Shown: piece after piece, positions 45,348 through 54,816 of the stretch
How positions within the stretch are numbered: position 1 is the stretch's first letter
How the letters are laid out: the number at the start of each line of letters is the position of its first letter
Source of the DNA: Dysidea avara
Lineage: Eukaryota > Porifera > Demospongiae > Dictyoceratida > Dysideidae
Length of the DNA: 64,000 bases
Reading direction: 5' to 3'
Assembly: GCF_963678975.1 (NCBI RefSeq)
Contig: NC_089277.1
Location: 25,928,672-25,992,671, forward strand
Position numbers and translations under genes: made by a program
The notes under the pieces: model-generated
What the model was told of the DNA's origin: nothing
Database searches by the model: none
Seen by the model: only the letters and a program-made list of their open reading frames with translations

Positions 45348-48300
45348 GTAGTTTAATTGTAGCTGTCACATAATTATATAAAAAAAAATTAGGAATTTTA
45401 AATGAGAGTAGGGACAATGTAGTACCACTAAAAAGTACTGAAACAAGCTGGATCAGAGTAGCACGTAATGTTCAGATACTGTAAAACAATAAGAAGTGAA
45501 TATCCCCACTGTGCTATGGAGATTAGACGCACAATAGCGATAGTAACTGGACATTACGTACTAATCCAATTCAAATTGTTTTAGTACTTTTTATTGCAGC
45601 AGTACTACATTGTAGTTAATTTTCTTATCAAGACACATGGTAGTGTCGTGTGGCCCAAAAAGCCGGCGCGCCACACCGTGAGTATATTGACAGGAAGAAA
45701 GAAAATGTAATTTTCACACCTATGTAGCTCTGTGATCCCTTCTCCGATTGGAATCAAATTTGCTACATAAGTGCTGGCCAGGTAGGGGAGTCTACATACC
45801 AAATTTGAAGAAAACTGCTCCAGGCAGTTCTGAGATATGAGTGACCAAAATGTCATTTTAATTTCTTTGTTTTTTTCTTCTGCTTTATTTCGCACACTTT
45901 GCAAAATCTGCCATAAAACACGAATGCATGCTCCAATTGGGCTGAAATTTGGCACACTTAAAGGGCTCATTACAACAGATCTCAGTACCAACCAAGTTTG
46001 GTAGGAATCCGATGAACATTCACGGAGTTATTACCGATTATTCGTGTAAAATAAGGTCGAAGGTCTGTCAGCCCACAGGGTAAACCCCTTGAAGGAATGA
46101 GCTGAAAATTGCTATGAAGATGGAGTAACCATCATAGGAGTGCCTTTTTGTGGTTTGAAAAGAATCGAGATAAAAGGACCATGGAGATATGACACAAAAC
46201 CCAACCTGCGTCACAATTACGGGATCTATTTTTATGAATAAAAAAACTATTAGTTTTCACACCTATCAGGCAAACCGCTTAGAGTAATGAGCTGAAAATT
46301 GTTATGTAGCTGGAATAACCATCATAGAAAGTACTTGCAGTAGTACAGAAGAGTCGGATTGCAAAACACTTAGTTATGATTCGAAAGCGAACTACTACGT
46401 GTAGAAAAACGAGATTGAGATACTCTAATAGAACAGTCACCCTAATAGAGCATTCAATTGTCAATATACTCTAATGAGTATGCAGAAAAATTTGGAATTT
46501 TCAACTAGAGTAGGGACCATAGCACATCAATAAAAAGTACTGAAACAAGCTGGAGTAGTGCACGATATTAATTCACAGTAAAACAATAAAAAGTGTTATA
46601 TCCCTACTGTGCATTTCCATTATGGTATCTTGAGCACAGTAGGGATATAACACTTCTTATTGTTTTACTGTGAATTAATATCGTGCACTACTCCAGCTTG
46701 TTTCAGTACTTTTTATCGATGTGCTATGGTCACTACTCTAGTTTAAAATTCCACATTTTTCTGTGTACTTGTTTGTTAAATTTTTTTGTAAATAATAATT
46801 ATGACTGGTGAACCCACGCATACCGCATCTGAAATGGTGCTGCGCGCCCCAATTATCATCTGAAAAGTGAAGTATCCAATATGCTTCATTGTCAGCTATA
46901 TATGTTCAACCCGTTACGCAGGATTTCGAATCAAGAACTGTTTGAAAAGCACCTCTGCAATCCACGCATACCGAAAGAAAGAAATGGTGCTGCACGCCCC
47001 AGTTATATAAATCATTGTCTGAAAAGTGAAGTATCCATTACGCTTCGTTGTTGGCTATGTTCAACTGGTTACACAACGGTATACTGTTTGAAAAACACCT
47101 CTGATATCAAAATAGCCACTATGACAAATACAGACTATTTCCGTTATGAAAGGAAGCTATCATGTGCTATCGCCAAATTGACACTTTTCGCTGTCAGCAA
47201 AGATGAATGGGACACAAAGGAGGACACTGGTAAGTCCATGAAGAATGCATTGTATGTACTGCGGTATGCCAAAAGGCACCTGTCGGGCTGAAGGAATGTC
47301 AAAACAGTGAAAAATCAAGCCCGTAGCCTTAGCCGTTATCGAGTTACACTTGTCTGAAGGCAGACATGGGGCCAAGTACATTTAAAAGTACTTAAGTAAA
47401 GTACAAGTACTTTTGAACTCTCCAAAGTACAAGTACAAGTACTCCTGCAGCAATCAATGCAGCAATCAAGGTAGTACTTAAGTAAAGTACAAGTACATGC
47501 TGGAAGTACTTAAGTAAAGTACAAGTACGTTTTGCTGTAGTAAAATATACACTGTATTCAGTGTATTGTAGTATGTAAGTGTGCCTAGAGGGGTTGATAC
47601 TTTCAGGTTTTTGTCAACCATTCTCTCTCTTAAACTCTTAAAATGCACTGCCTTGAACAGCAGCATTGTTTTTGTTTGCTAGAAAGCTATGACATCATTA
47701 ATCGTGGCAACATGATACATAATATGGTTGGGGAAGGCAGTAGAAGAATCGCAAGTAGTTGTAAATTGCACCTTCATACAATTTTGTTATTCTCATTGTA
47801 CACCCACTGTGTACAAACTACGTACAATGTTTGCAGTACTTACAAGGTCTAAAGGCATCAGTCAGTTACTCAGTCAGTCAGTCACTAGAAAATTCCGTTA
47901 AATAGATTTTTTTTTTAAATTCTGTAGCAAGTTGTTGGAAGTATGTCAGGTTGATCTGAAAGCTTGTTTAGGCTTAGTATTACCTAACCAATACTGCCTC
48001 ATCTTCGTCAGGGAAAATTGAGGCTGCTTTTTGGGTGATGTTACGTATTTTGTGGGCCATGCCTACTCCTTCGTGTTCCCTACTATACAGTACTATTGTA
48101 CTGTGTACTATACAGTACTATTGTACTGTGTGATTTAGGATTTGTATATTTCATGTTGTACATATATTCCCAAGAGTACATAAAAACTTGTTTATTATTG
48201 TTTAGTCTTCTAAAGTGGCTGGTGATGTTTGTCAAACTGATCCACATTCAGCCACTCCATCATTGTGGAAAATTCCAATGAATAAGCTAGGGGGATTTCA

Positions 48301-51300
48301 GCAAGCATTTCGTGAATTAGACAGGGAAAACAGAGGAATACTTTCATGTAAGAAGTTAAGTGATAGCATTTCTAAGAACTATAGTAATGGCACATTGATA
48401 TATATGGTGATTACAAATCGTTGTATTTCTATAATATTGCATTGAATAGTAATTACGTAAATACTGTCATATACCCAGGCAATGTAAATTAGATTAACAG
48501 ATAGATGGATTGTGACCAATACATTAGTACATCTGTGGTTGATGGCTTCATGTAGCTAGGTAGAGCTACGTACATATAAGAATTCTTGTGTACCTACATG
48601 TGTAGATTAAAGCTACACATACATGCATGCACATACCATATGCGTGGTACATTTGGCGATGATTTTAATTTGGTGGTTTGGAGAATTCTCTGCCAATCGC
48701 CAAAGAAAATCACCACTAAACTTTAATTGCTATCATTATATGATTCCATGTTCTGGAGTACATGGCATTATACAAGTACTTTAGGAGGGTAAACAAGGAC
48801 GAAGATGACAAGAAACTACCGGTATTACCTGTACCCAAGTGGATTTAAATGGCTGATGAAGCTGTAGCCAATGCTATGGAATTGTCGAAGTCCACAGATA
48901 GAGGAAAGTGTAACATTTACTGAGAGCTCAATTTAGGAAATACGCTGTGGACCACGGCCTGACGAAGCTGCAACTCATTATAGTTCACTATGGAAGATCC
49001 AAATCAACGAATCAACAGCCAGGCGGTTAAAGTCAAAATACTTAGTCGCATTAAACAAAGTGTGTGAAGAAGCATCTACGGATCCAAAGAAAGCAGGAGA
49101 AGCAGTGACAGTGTAGAAACTCTTGAGCCAAAGGAGAGGAAAAGGCCCTTGAAACTTGGTGAGGAAATGGACATTGCTGTCCAAGAGTATATTGAGTCTC
49201 TTAGATTGACAGGCACTGTTGTTAATGCAACTGTAGCGATGGCAGCAGCAGAAGGGATTGTAGCAGCAAGAGATGTAACCAGGCTTAGGCAGCATGATGG
49301 ACATTTTTGTGGTGGTCATATTAATAGCACCAAAAGTTGAGCTAGGTCTATTTGATTGAATAGGATACACGAAGAGAAAATATTCAACAGCAGGGAAAAC
49401 TACAATTTCAGAATTTGATGAAATTGTTGAGACTCACCATCTTGCTCATTTGTTATTAGTACATCTTCTATACAGACAACCTCTGGCTCTTGAGCTGCAA
49501 CATCCTTTTGCTTTTTACTAGGATGTGATTCTTCCTTGTTGTCACTATGTTCTCCATCTACTGGTAATTTTCTTTTTTTGGAATTCCAAAGCGCTTGGCA
49601 AGTCTTGCTACACTGGACAACTGGGGGTTAACGCCAGTGAACGTTAGTTTACATGGCATGTCGAGGCCTCCCTGTCTTAAATCTGTCGAGTACTGTCTCG
49701 GTCCTATTACAGTACAACAAATTATTCCTCAACTCCAAAAATACACTGCAAGCAGCAGAAATCTTTTGGGGCACGTGGCCGTCAACCATGAGTGAATCTG
49801 AGGCAGCTGGTTTCGATACTGCCACTGCAAATGGATCATTTCTGTTTCCACTTTCCTGGTGGCGAATTAATTCTCCGATAAATGGCGTTGTCACACTTTC
49901 ATAAACATGATGACCATGAACAACTTTTTCACTCTTGTAGGACTCCATACTCTCACATAATCGCGAAATGTTTCGTTAAATTAAACTAGCGTTTGCCAAT
50001 CTCCATTGTTCTCCTTTTTGTCAAACTAAATGTTCACCATGCAATCTCCATTCTTCTCCAATTCGCCAAATTAGATCACCAAATGTACCATGCATACGGC
50101 ATTAATAGCAGCACATTTGTACAGCATTAAAGATGACAGTACATTTCTTAATTAAAGTGTATATTAATACATGTATGTATGCAGATGAAAAGATGCATTC
50201 AGTGCTAAGTCAGCTGCAATTGGACAAAGCCAATATTTCCAATATATGGTATGTATGTCAGAATGGTTTTGGTGTGGATACTATATGTACAGTACGTATA
50301 TGCATGCTATATACCCTTGAATGTAATATATCAATTAAAAGTTAATGTATCAGAAAATGTATTTACTTAAGCTATAAATTTCAGTAATCCTATTGATGCG
50401 ATTGTACTATATTTCTATATTAGGAGACTATTTGATCAGAGTGGTGGTATCTCAATCAATGAGTTTTGTGCAGTTATGTGGCTTGCTGAAAAGGTCATAA
50501 AAGAAGGTATTTCTGTTCCAGATACACTACCTCATGAATTGCTTATTTCTTCCGGAGATAACAGTGGTTCTAATACTCTGTTATGGAAAGAAAAACAGGA
50601 AGTTGATCTTGAGAAAAGCAACAAAAAATTAGAACAAATGAACATAGAGTTATCCAAGGAAATTAAAGAGGTTAATGTTATTGTATGTTTTGTGCACAGT
50701 TTGCAGGGAGTTTGAAGCTACGTATGTACATACATGTATTATAAAATTAATTATGGTACATACCGCTGACAAATGCAATATCATTTCATGTGAATGTGAC
50801 TGATTAGAACTCACTAATTAAAATATGTGGCACCCATTTCGTTCACAAGTATTCATCCCTCGAGTGTGGCATCCATTTTATTCATGACTGCTTGTACATC
50901 CCTTCAGCTCAAGGGATGCAGACTTGTGAATTAAATGGGTGCCACACCCTTTAATTAGCAAATTTTTTAATTGCTCACACTCATGCGAAACGATGTTGCA
51001 CTTGAGTGGTAATGCTGAGATGTATTGAGAGACTATGTACATGGGATTATACATTTATTTGTAGATACATACAATGCCATTCAATTTTGTTGAATTTATT
51101 GATTGATAGTTTATCAACAAATTTTAGAAGTTCAAACTATTATCTACAGTGTATTAGGGATCATAGAGGTTTGGGCTTTCTTGCCCAACATTATTGCCCA
51201 AAAAACAGCAGCTTGACAATGTTGGTTAGACATAGCAAAACTCATAATGTCTTCGAGCAACTCTAAACCCTTCCAACAAATTTCTGTGAAAAAAAAAAAT

Positions 51301-52548
51301 TTCTTCAGACTGACTGATTAACTAACTAACTAACTGATGCCTCCAGCCAAGCATAACTCGACAATAGATAAGACCTTGAGCTTGATTTCTTCACTGTTTA
51401 ATGTTGCTTCATCCCAAGATGTGCCTTTTCACCAACTGCAGTACATATATGGCCGGATCTGCGAAATCGCACAAGCCTAATTGACAGTATAAAGCATTGA
51501 ATACATTGGGTGAAACACTTGCATATTATTGAAAAAAATCCATAAATTTTTGAACGCCTCTTTCATAGTGAAAGAAGGGAATAACAATAAAAACCTGGAT
51601 ATCACCTTATTCGCCTACTCCAAAGCGGTTGGAAAATCTTTGTTTTGTTACAGTAGACCCAAGGATATGGAAGTTATGAGCGTTTGTTTACATCACGTCA
51701 AAGCAATCGTATGCAATCGATTTTTCTTCACAAATTTTGCCTTTGTATGCAGTTAAGGAGAGTGAGTAAAGGAAAAACTTACCCAGTAATTGATTTCCCA
51801 GTTCATGGCGTATATGATGGTGAAAATTGTAGCTCCGTACCTCAATCTGTTGGTAAGTTGCAACTGTTTTTGTAAGCGCCTGTAATTTATTTTCCCTATA
51901 CTTGCTGTAGAAATTGATATTTCTGTTGTTGCTACTTTGTAGGGGCTGAAACTCCCAAAATTATTGGCATATGGAGCTGAAACTTTGCCAGTCGGTACAT
52001 TTGGTTAAATAGATTATAAATATTTAATAAACAAGAATTCGCAAAATATGTGATTAGGTCCTGTTTTCACAGATCCGGTCACATATAACACGTATAATGA
52101 ATGGACTTCCCTTTGTCTTCCATTGTGTCCCAGTTCTTTTTGTTGATAACACAAGAGGGTGATAGTGTAATATGGCTTCTGGTCTGTGGTTGTGTTTATT
52201 AGCTATCACGTTTATTGCTTGTATTGTCCATGTTGCAGTGACACTTCTTGTGCTGTTCTTCATTTGTAATGTTGTAGAATGGGTGGAACATAGCTGAAAG
52301 CAGAGTGGAATGGTTGCTTCACTTTATAGTAGTTGATTGTTGGAAGAAGTGTTCAGATGCAAATTTATGGCATGCCTAGTACCATTCTTTTTTTGATGTG
52401 GCATTCATCGGTTCAGTATCCATAATTATGTTATTAAAGTAAACAGACAAGTTGAAGGAAAAATTCTTAATTTTAGATTGGACCAGAGAGATCAAAGAAG
52501 AAAGTTATTAAAACAAGGGAAAAGCTGGAAAGTAGTGAAACAAGTGAG
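44376..52548 (+). CDS. Pseudokinase-EH domain fusion gene, five predicted exons
   Basis: Predicted exons: 44376-45347, 48206-48383, 50185-50248, 50424-50670 and 52477-52548. All phases agree (0, 1, 2, 0) and the protein reads through all joins without a stop. Domains: protein kinase fold, residues about 25-300; EH domain, about 340-445; then a highly charged, probably coiled-coil segment. EH domains (EPS15, intersectin, EHD) bind NPF motifs in endocytosis, so a role at membranes or as an adaptor is inferred. The kinase lacks the catalytic aspartate, so it probably acts as a scaffold. The last exon is not closed by a stop, so the gene likely continues downstream. The introns hold several transposons. 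The exon model rests on reading splice signals only; a transcript would settle it. Confidence 0.6.
45367..45605. mobile_element. Palindromic element, diverged relative of 46,483-46,763
   Basis: Contains AAAAAGTACTGAAACAAGCTGG and TAAAACAATAAGAAGTG like its relative, and partly mirrors itself (TTTTAGTACTTTTTATTGCAG near 45,580). The arms are more worn. Confidence 0.6.
45620..46460 (-). mobile_element. 850-bp dispersed element, reversed copy 4
   Basis: Starts with ATCAAGACACATGGTAGTG and the GCCGGCGCGCCACACC block and ends GAGATACTCTAATAGAACAG, TCACCCTAATAGAGCATTC. Unlike copies 1-3 it has no minisatellite next to its 5' end. Confidence 0.75.
46483..46763. mobile_element. Palindromic element, 281 bp
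   Basis: Arms of about 135 bp with very few mismatches, around a short loop near 46,615-46,635. The arm includes GAAACAAGCTGGAGTAGTGC and AGGGATATAACACTT. Non-coding; very likely cruciform-prone. Confidence 0.85.
46810..47335 (+). repeat. Imperfect tandem duplication with CCACGCATACCG
   Basis: A roughly 155-bp unit (CCACGCATACCG, AATGGTGCTGCxCGCCCCA, GAAAAGTGAAGTATCCA, GTTTGAAAAxCACCTCTG) occurs twice, at about 46,814-46,965 and 46,966-47,103, followed by about 230 bp of single-copy sequence. Part of an unnamed dispersed repeat. Confidence 0.6.
47375..47530. repeat. AGTACTTAAGTAAAGTACAAG repeats
   Basis: At least three copies of the unit, with shorter AAGTAC steps between them. Low-complexity palindromic DNA. 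Similar motifs occur at ends of some MITEs, but no element end was defined. Confidence 0.7.
48206..48383 (+). CDS. Exon 2: first half of the EH domain
   Basis: Follows TTATTGTTTAG. Reads SSKVAGDVCQTDPHSATPSL, a WKIP segment, then LGGFQQAFRELDRENRGILS and CKKLSDSISKNY, the first EF-hand-like helix-loop-helix of an EH domain. The loop D-R-E-N-R-G-I-L-S-C-K-K lacks the acidic residue at position 12, so calcium binding is unlikely. The donor ATA|GTAATG leaves one base, which matches the start of exon 3. Confidence 0.65.
48985..49435 (+). pseudogene. Pogo/CENPB-like transposase, N-terminal part, broken
   Basis: Across three frames the plus strand reads INESTARRLKSKYLVALNKV, CEEASTDPKKAGEAV, then LKLGEEMDIAVQEYIESLRL, NATVAMAAAEGIVAARDV, TRLRQHDGHFCGGHINSTKS, a TGA where Trp is expected (KSWA), and GYTKRKYSTAGKTTISEFDE. 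This is the helix-turn-helix plus CENPB-type DNA-binding arrangement that precedes a DDE domain in pogo-like transposases. The DDE part is absent, so the protein cannot transpose. Confidence 0.65.
49430..49948 (-). pseudogene. HIRAN-like domain protein in the transposon, frameshifted
   Basis: From ATG 49,948: ESYKSEKVVHGHHVYESVTT, FIGELIRHQESGNRNDPFAV, AVSKPAASDSLMVDGHVPQK, ISAACSVFL. The pattern of a G-x-x-Y..E-NxxDPxAVAV..GHVPxxIS is the HIRAN fold core (as in HLTF, binding DNA 3' ends). After a shift it continues CTVIGPRQYSTDLRQGGLDM, PCKLTFTGVN, VARLAKRFGIP, then another shift in an A run and a lysine-rich, nuclear-localisation-like tail (PSKKQKDVAAQEPE). I recognise related stand-alone HIRAN-like proteins as common in cnidarian and sponge genomes. 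Its link to transposons is inferred from being inside the inverted ends. Confidence 0.65.
50185..50248 (+). CDS. Exon 3: central EH helix
   Basis: Between ATGTATGCAG and GTATGTATG. Reads EKMHSVLSQLQLDKANISNI and the first two bases of a Trp codon. The Trp is completed by the first base of exon 4. In EPS15-type domains this Trp (IW/VWxLxD) lines the NPF pocket. Confidence 0.65.
50424..50670 (+). CDS. Exon 4: second half of the EH domain and coiled-coil start
   Basis: After TTCTATATTAG. Reads RLFDQSGGISINEFCAVMWL and AEKVIKEGISVPDTLPHELL, matching the end of an EH domain (EFAxAMxLxxxxxxGxxxPxxLPxxL). The second EF loop, D-Q-S-G-G-I-S-I-N-E, is about two residues short, so it probably binds no calcium. 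A heptad-like, charged stretch follows (EKQEVDLEKSNKKLEQMNIE, LSKEIKE). The donor GAG|GTTAATG is weak but keeps phase 0 for exon 5. Confidence 0.65.
50813..50960. mobile_element. Palindromic MITE with AATTAAA/GTGGCACCC ends
   Basis: Left end CACTAATTAAAATATGTGGC, right end mirrored by GCCACACCCTTTAATTAG. The arms also share CACAAGT and CATCCCT. Similar ends at 62,698-62,834 suggest a loose family. Confidence 0.65.
51290..51440. repeat. Dispersed repeat segment
   Basis: TGATGCCTCCAGCCAAGCATA and CTTGAGCTTGATTTCTTCACTG match, with changes, 34,337-34,440. The CTGACTGATTAACTAACTAAC run before it recalls the TCAGTCAGTCAGTCA run at 47,855-47,875. Confidence 0.45.
51450..52083. mobile_element. TGTGACCGG-ended TIR element E
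   Basis: Ends TGGCCGGATCTGCGAAATCG and the complement of TTTCACAGATCCGGTCACA. Shares GTAAGCGCCTGTAATTTATT with elements C and D. Lies in intron 4 of the pseudokinase-EH gene. Non-coding. Confidence 0.7.
52477..52548 (+). CDS. Exon 5 (tentative): basic/charged segment
   Basis: After CTTAATTTTAG the frame reads IGPERSKKKVIKTREKLESS, ETSE and then GTTGTC. Phase 0 fits exon 4 and the composition continues the charged helix. Weak donor; the next exon was not found. Confidence 0.4.
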
Positions 52549-52561
52549 GTTGTCTATATAA

Positions 52562-52712
52562 TAGTTAGATGTCAAGAACCAGGGTTCTACGGGATTTAGA
52601 AAACTCGAAGGCCCTGGGCTGTAGCGCCCGAGTGCAGTGAGGGCGCTACTAAGTGCCTGAGGGTTTTCTAAATCCCGTAGAACCCAGTGGTTCTTGACGT
52701 CTAACTTCTTTA
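52562..52712. mobile_element. Palindromic MITE with GGGATTTAGAAAAC arms
   Basis: AGATGTCAAGAACCAGGGTTC and ACGGGATTTAGAAAAC are mirrored at GTTTTCTAAATCCCGTAGAA and TGGTTCTTGACGTCT. The loop has GCGCCCGAGTGCAGTGAGGGCGC, itself a hairpin. Confidence 0.8.
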
Positions 52713-53190
52713 GACTACAACTCGTTACTGTATCTTGAGTTGACAGCTGCTTGTAAATGGGAAATGTATGGCTAATTACTAGAAATAAGCCCTCTACACC
52801 TCCCTACATGGCGGGACCTCAGCGTGGCTGTTGCTACCCGTTTAAACGCCCATGCGTTGCCAATGTTACAGGCGCGTGCTATGTATCGAAGTACTGGACT
52901 CAGCAACTGGACTACAACTCATTGTTGCTGTTGTTGTGCCCCGACAGCTGCTTGTAAGCAAGTAATGTAGTGTTGATTAGTACAAACAAGCCCATTACAC
53001 CTCCCTCTAATTCAGTATGGCTGTTACTAGCCATTTAAACGCCCATGCGTTGCCAATGTTACAGGCGCGTATTTATCGTATTTCATATCGCCTCAGAGCG
53101 TGGTCTCTATTGGACATGACCGTGGCTCTACGAGATTTAGAGACCACGTTTTCAGCCAATCAAATTTCAGTATCAAACTTGTTGTAGTCT
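52713..53190. repeat. Imperfect tandem duplication around TTTAAACGCCCATGCG
   Basis: ACTACAACTC, GACAGCTGCTTGTAA, ACACCTCCCT, TTTAAACGCCCATGCGTTGC and AATGTTACAGGCGCGT occur twice at a distance of about 200 bp. The outer end (53,130-53,190) returns to a GAGATTTAGAGACCACGTTT motif like the palindrome arm. Confidence 0.65.
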
Positions 53191-53249
53191 AAATACTTGC
53201 AGGTGTATTTCCCTAATTTGGTCATGGTATAAAGTAAAGTGTAGGGATT

Positions 53250-53862
53250 ATTGGGCCTGGGAAAACCGGTCTTATCACTCATGACGGCATATTTAATTCT
53301 ACACCAAGAGCACAAAGCCACATGAATGAGCTATCAAATTTCATTATCAAAATCAGCTAGACTTGAGTGGTCTGCTTTTCCCAAACACAGTGGTGTATGA
53401 TTAGTCTGAGGCCCTAAAGGAGTTCAGGCCAACTTGGGGATGGCTGTATGTGATTGTACAGCTCCGTGGTGTTGAATAAAGACCTGTGCTGTAAATTTCA
53501 TTTCATTATAGCCAATTTTTGGACCTGAATGGCTCATAACTTGGCCTAATTCATTCCTATGGCTTCTTTCTTAATGTTTATTGAACAGCCTCTTGCCCTT
53601 TTCCGACCCCAGTAGCTACCTATTCCTTTTGGAGCTTGCTTGATACAATCAGTATTGAGTCAAAAACTAGCAGGAAACTTACAGTAGCTGTTGGCTACTT
53701 GTACAGCAGATGCTCTAAAAGGTAAGGAATTGGTGTAAAAAATGTGAAAATTTGCTAACTGCAGCTTCAACCATTTGCAAAGCTACAACACCTTAAATAT
53801 TAAAACATTTCTTGACACTTTTAATAGGTAATAAGACTGGTTTTACCAGACTGGGTCACAAA
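53250..53862. mobile_element. TIR element with GGGAAAACCGGTCTTAT ends
   Basis: Left TTGGGCCTGGGAAAACCGG TCTTAT, right mirrored by ATAAGACTGGTTTTACCAGA. About 26 bp of imperfect inverted end; non-coding interior. Superfamily not assigned. Confidence 0.6.
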
Positions 53863-53869
53863 TGTCCAT

Positions 53870-54810
53870 TAGTATAATATGTGAACCGCTGAGCATAATC
53901 CAGTCATTTTGCACATTCCTTGAATTCCATTTTATTGCTTCCCTACTTTCTACAGTAACAAAGGAGTGGATAGCCAAAGTTTGAATTTCCCAGTATGATG
54001 ATACTTGTGTACTAAACTATTTGTAATTACACCTGTAAATAATTGCAGTAGACTTACGTACAAACTTACATAGTTATACAGTTAATGTTTACATAGTAAA
54101 AATCACAAAGAAGTTACCATACAAAGAGTAAAAAACAACAATTGGTAAAGCAATCATACATTTTACTTACTGACCAATTTATTTTCTATATAGTTAGTGT
54201 TTGTCAGATTAAAACAATGTCCTATGCATTATGCTCATCACACCAGATTCTTGACTGTCTTTGTTGGTTGTCATTGAAAACACTAGTATAAACTCAAAGA
54301 ATCATCATTCAGCTTCAAGAATACTAATGAGTAACAAACCAGTTAATGTTGGTCACTCATCTATTCTTTGGAGTGAAAGGTATCTTGTCCTTTGGTGCTA
54401 TGAGTAATCTTCACCTCCCACAAGCTGTTGATTGTGGAGGTAGTTTGGTAAATGTATGGGGTCTCGGCTGCCTTTGCAGGATAAAATTCAACTCTGTTTT
54501 TGTAGCCAAAACGTGAATGGGTTCTTTTGGTTTAAAACAACAGATACTTGGGTAAGATGGAATTTGGTATCAGGAATTGCTTATGTTCGTCTGAATTCCA
54601 TGTACTCAAGCCATAGAAAGGGGGACCATCAAAGGAAAGTGGAACAAGTAAACTATTGTAAGGAGAGGTGTTATTTGTATTGCATCTTTCCAATTAGCCA
54701 TCTCAGTGAACATAGTTTTTTTTTTTGCCACTTCCTTTTTTTTTGAATTTTCTATAAAATTTTATTATGTATGTACATATGAAAACTAATATTTTGTAAA
54801 CACATGCTCA
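53870..54810. other. Intergenic DNA, one weak exon signal
   Basis: TTTTTGTAG|CCAAAACG ... ACTTGG|GTAAGAT at about 54,508-54,552 is exon-like (QNVNGFFWFKTTDTW). It could belong to the gene at 44.4-52.5 kb, but nothing supports this beyond strand and order. Confidence 0.3.
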
Positions 54811-54816
54811 TAAATA

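Larger units (their letters stand above)
45348..48205 (+). other. Intron 1 of the pseudokinase-EH gene
   Basis: GTAGTTT at the 5' end and TTATTGTTTAG at the 3' end. It holds a diverged palindromic element, a reversed dispersed element, a clear palindrome and several short repeats, listed separately. The remaining sequence, including 47,540-48,200, shows no gene. Confidence 0.55.
48639..50096. mobile_element. TA-flanked transposon relic with pogo/CENPB-like and HIRAN-like genes
   Basis: Inverted ends TATGCGTGGTACATTTGGCG and the complement of CACCAAATGTACCATGCATA, with homology continuing for about 45 bp (TAATTTGG, TTGGAGAA). A TA on each side would be the target duplication of a Tc1/mariner/pogo-type element. 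The plus strand holds a DNA-binding N-terminal part of a transposase and the minus strand a HIRAN-like protein. Both are broken. The DDE catalytic domain is missing. Confidence 0.7.
48384..50184 (+). other. Intron 2, mostly a transposon relic
   Basis: GTAATGG to ATGTATGCAG. The element 48,639-50,096 fills most of it, listed separately. Confidence 0.5.

Noticed and set aside
46881-47291. 136-codon plus-strand frame in intron 1
   Set aside because: It runs over an imperfect tandem duplication, whose two units are read in different frames, and shows no known domain.
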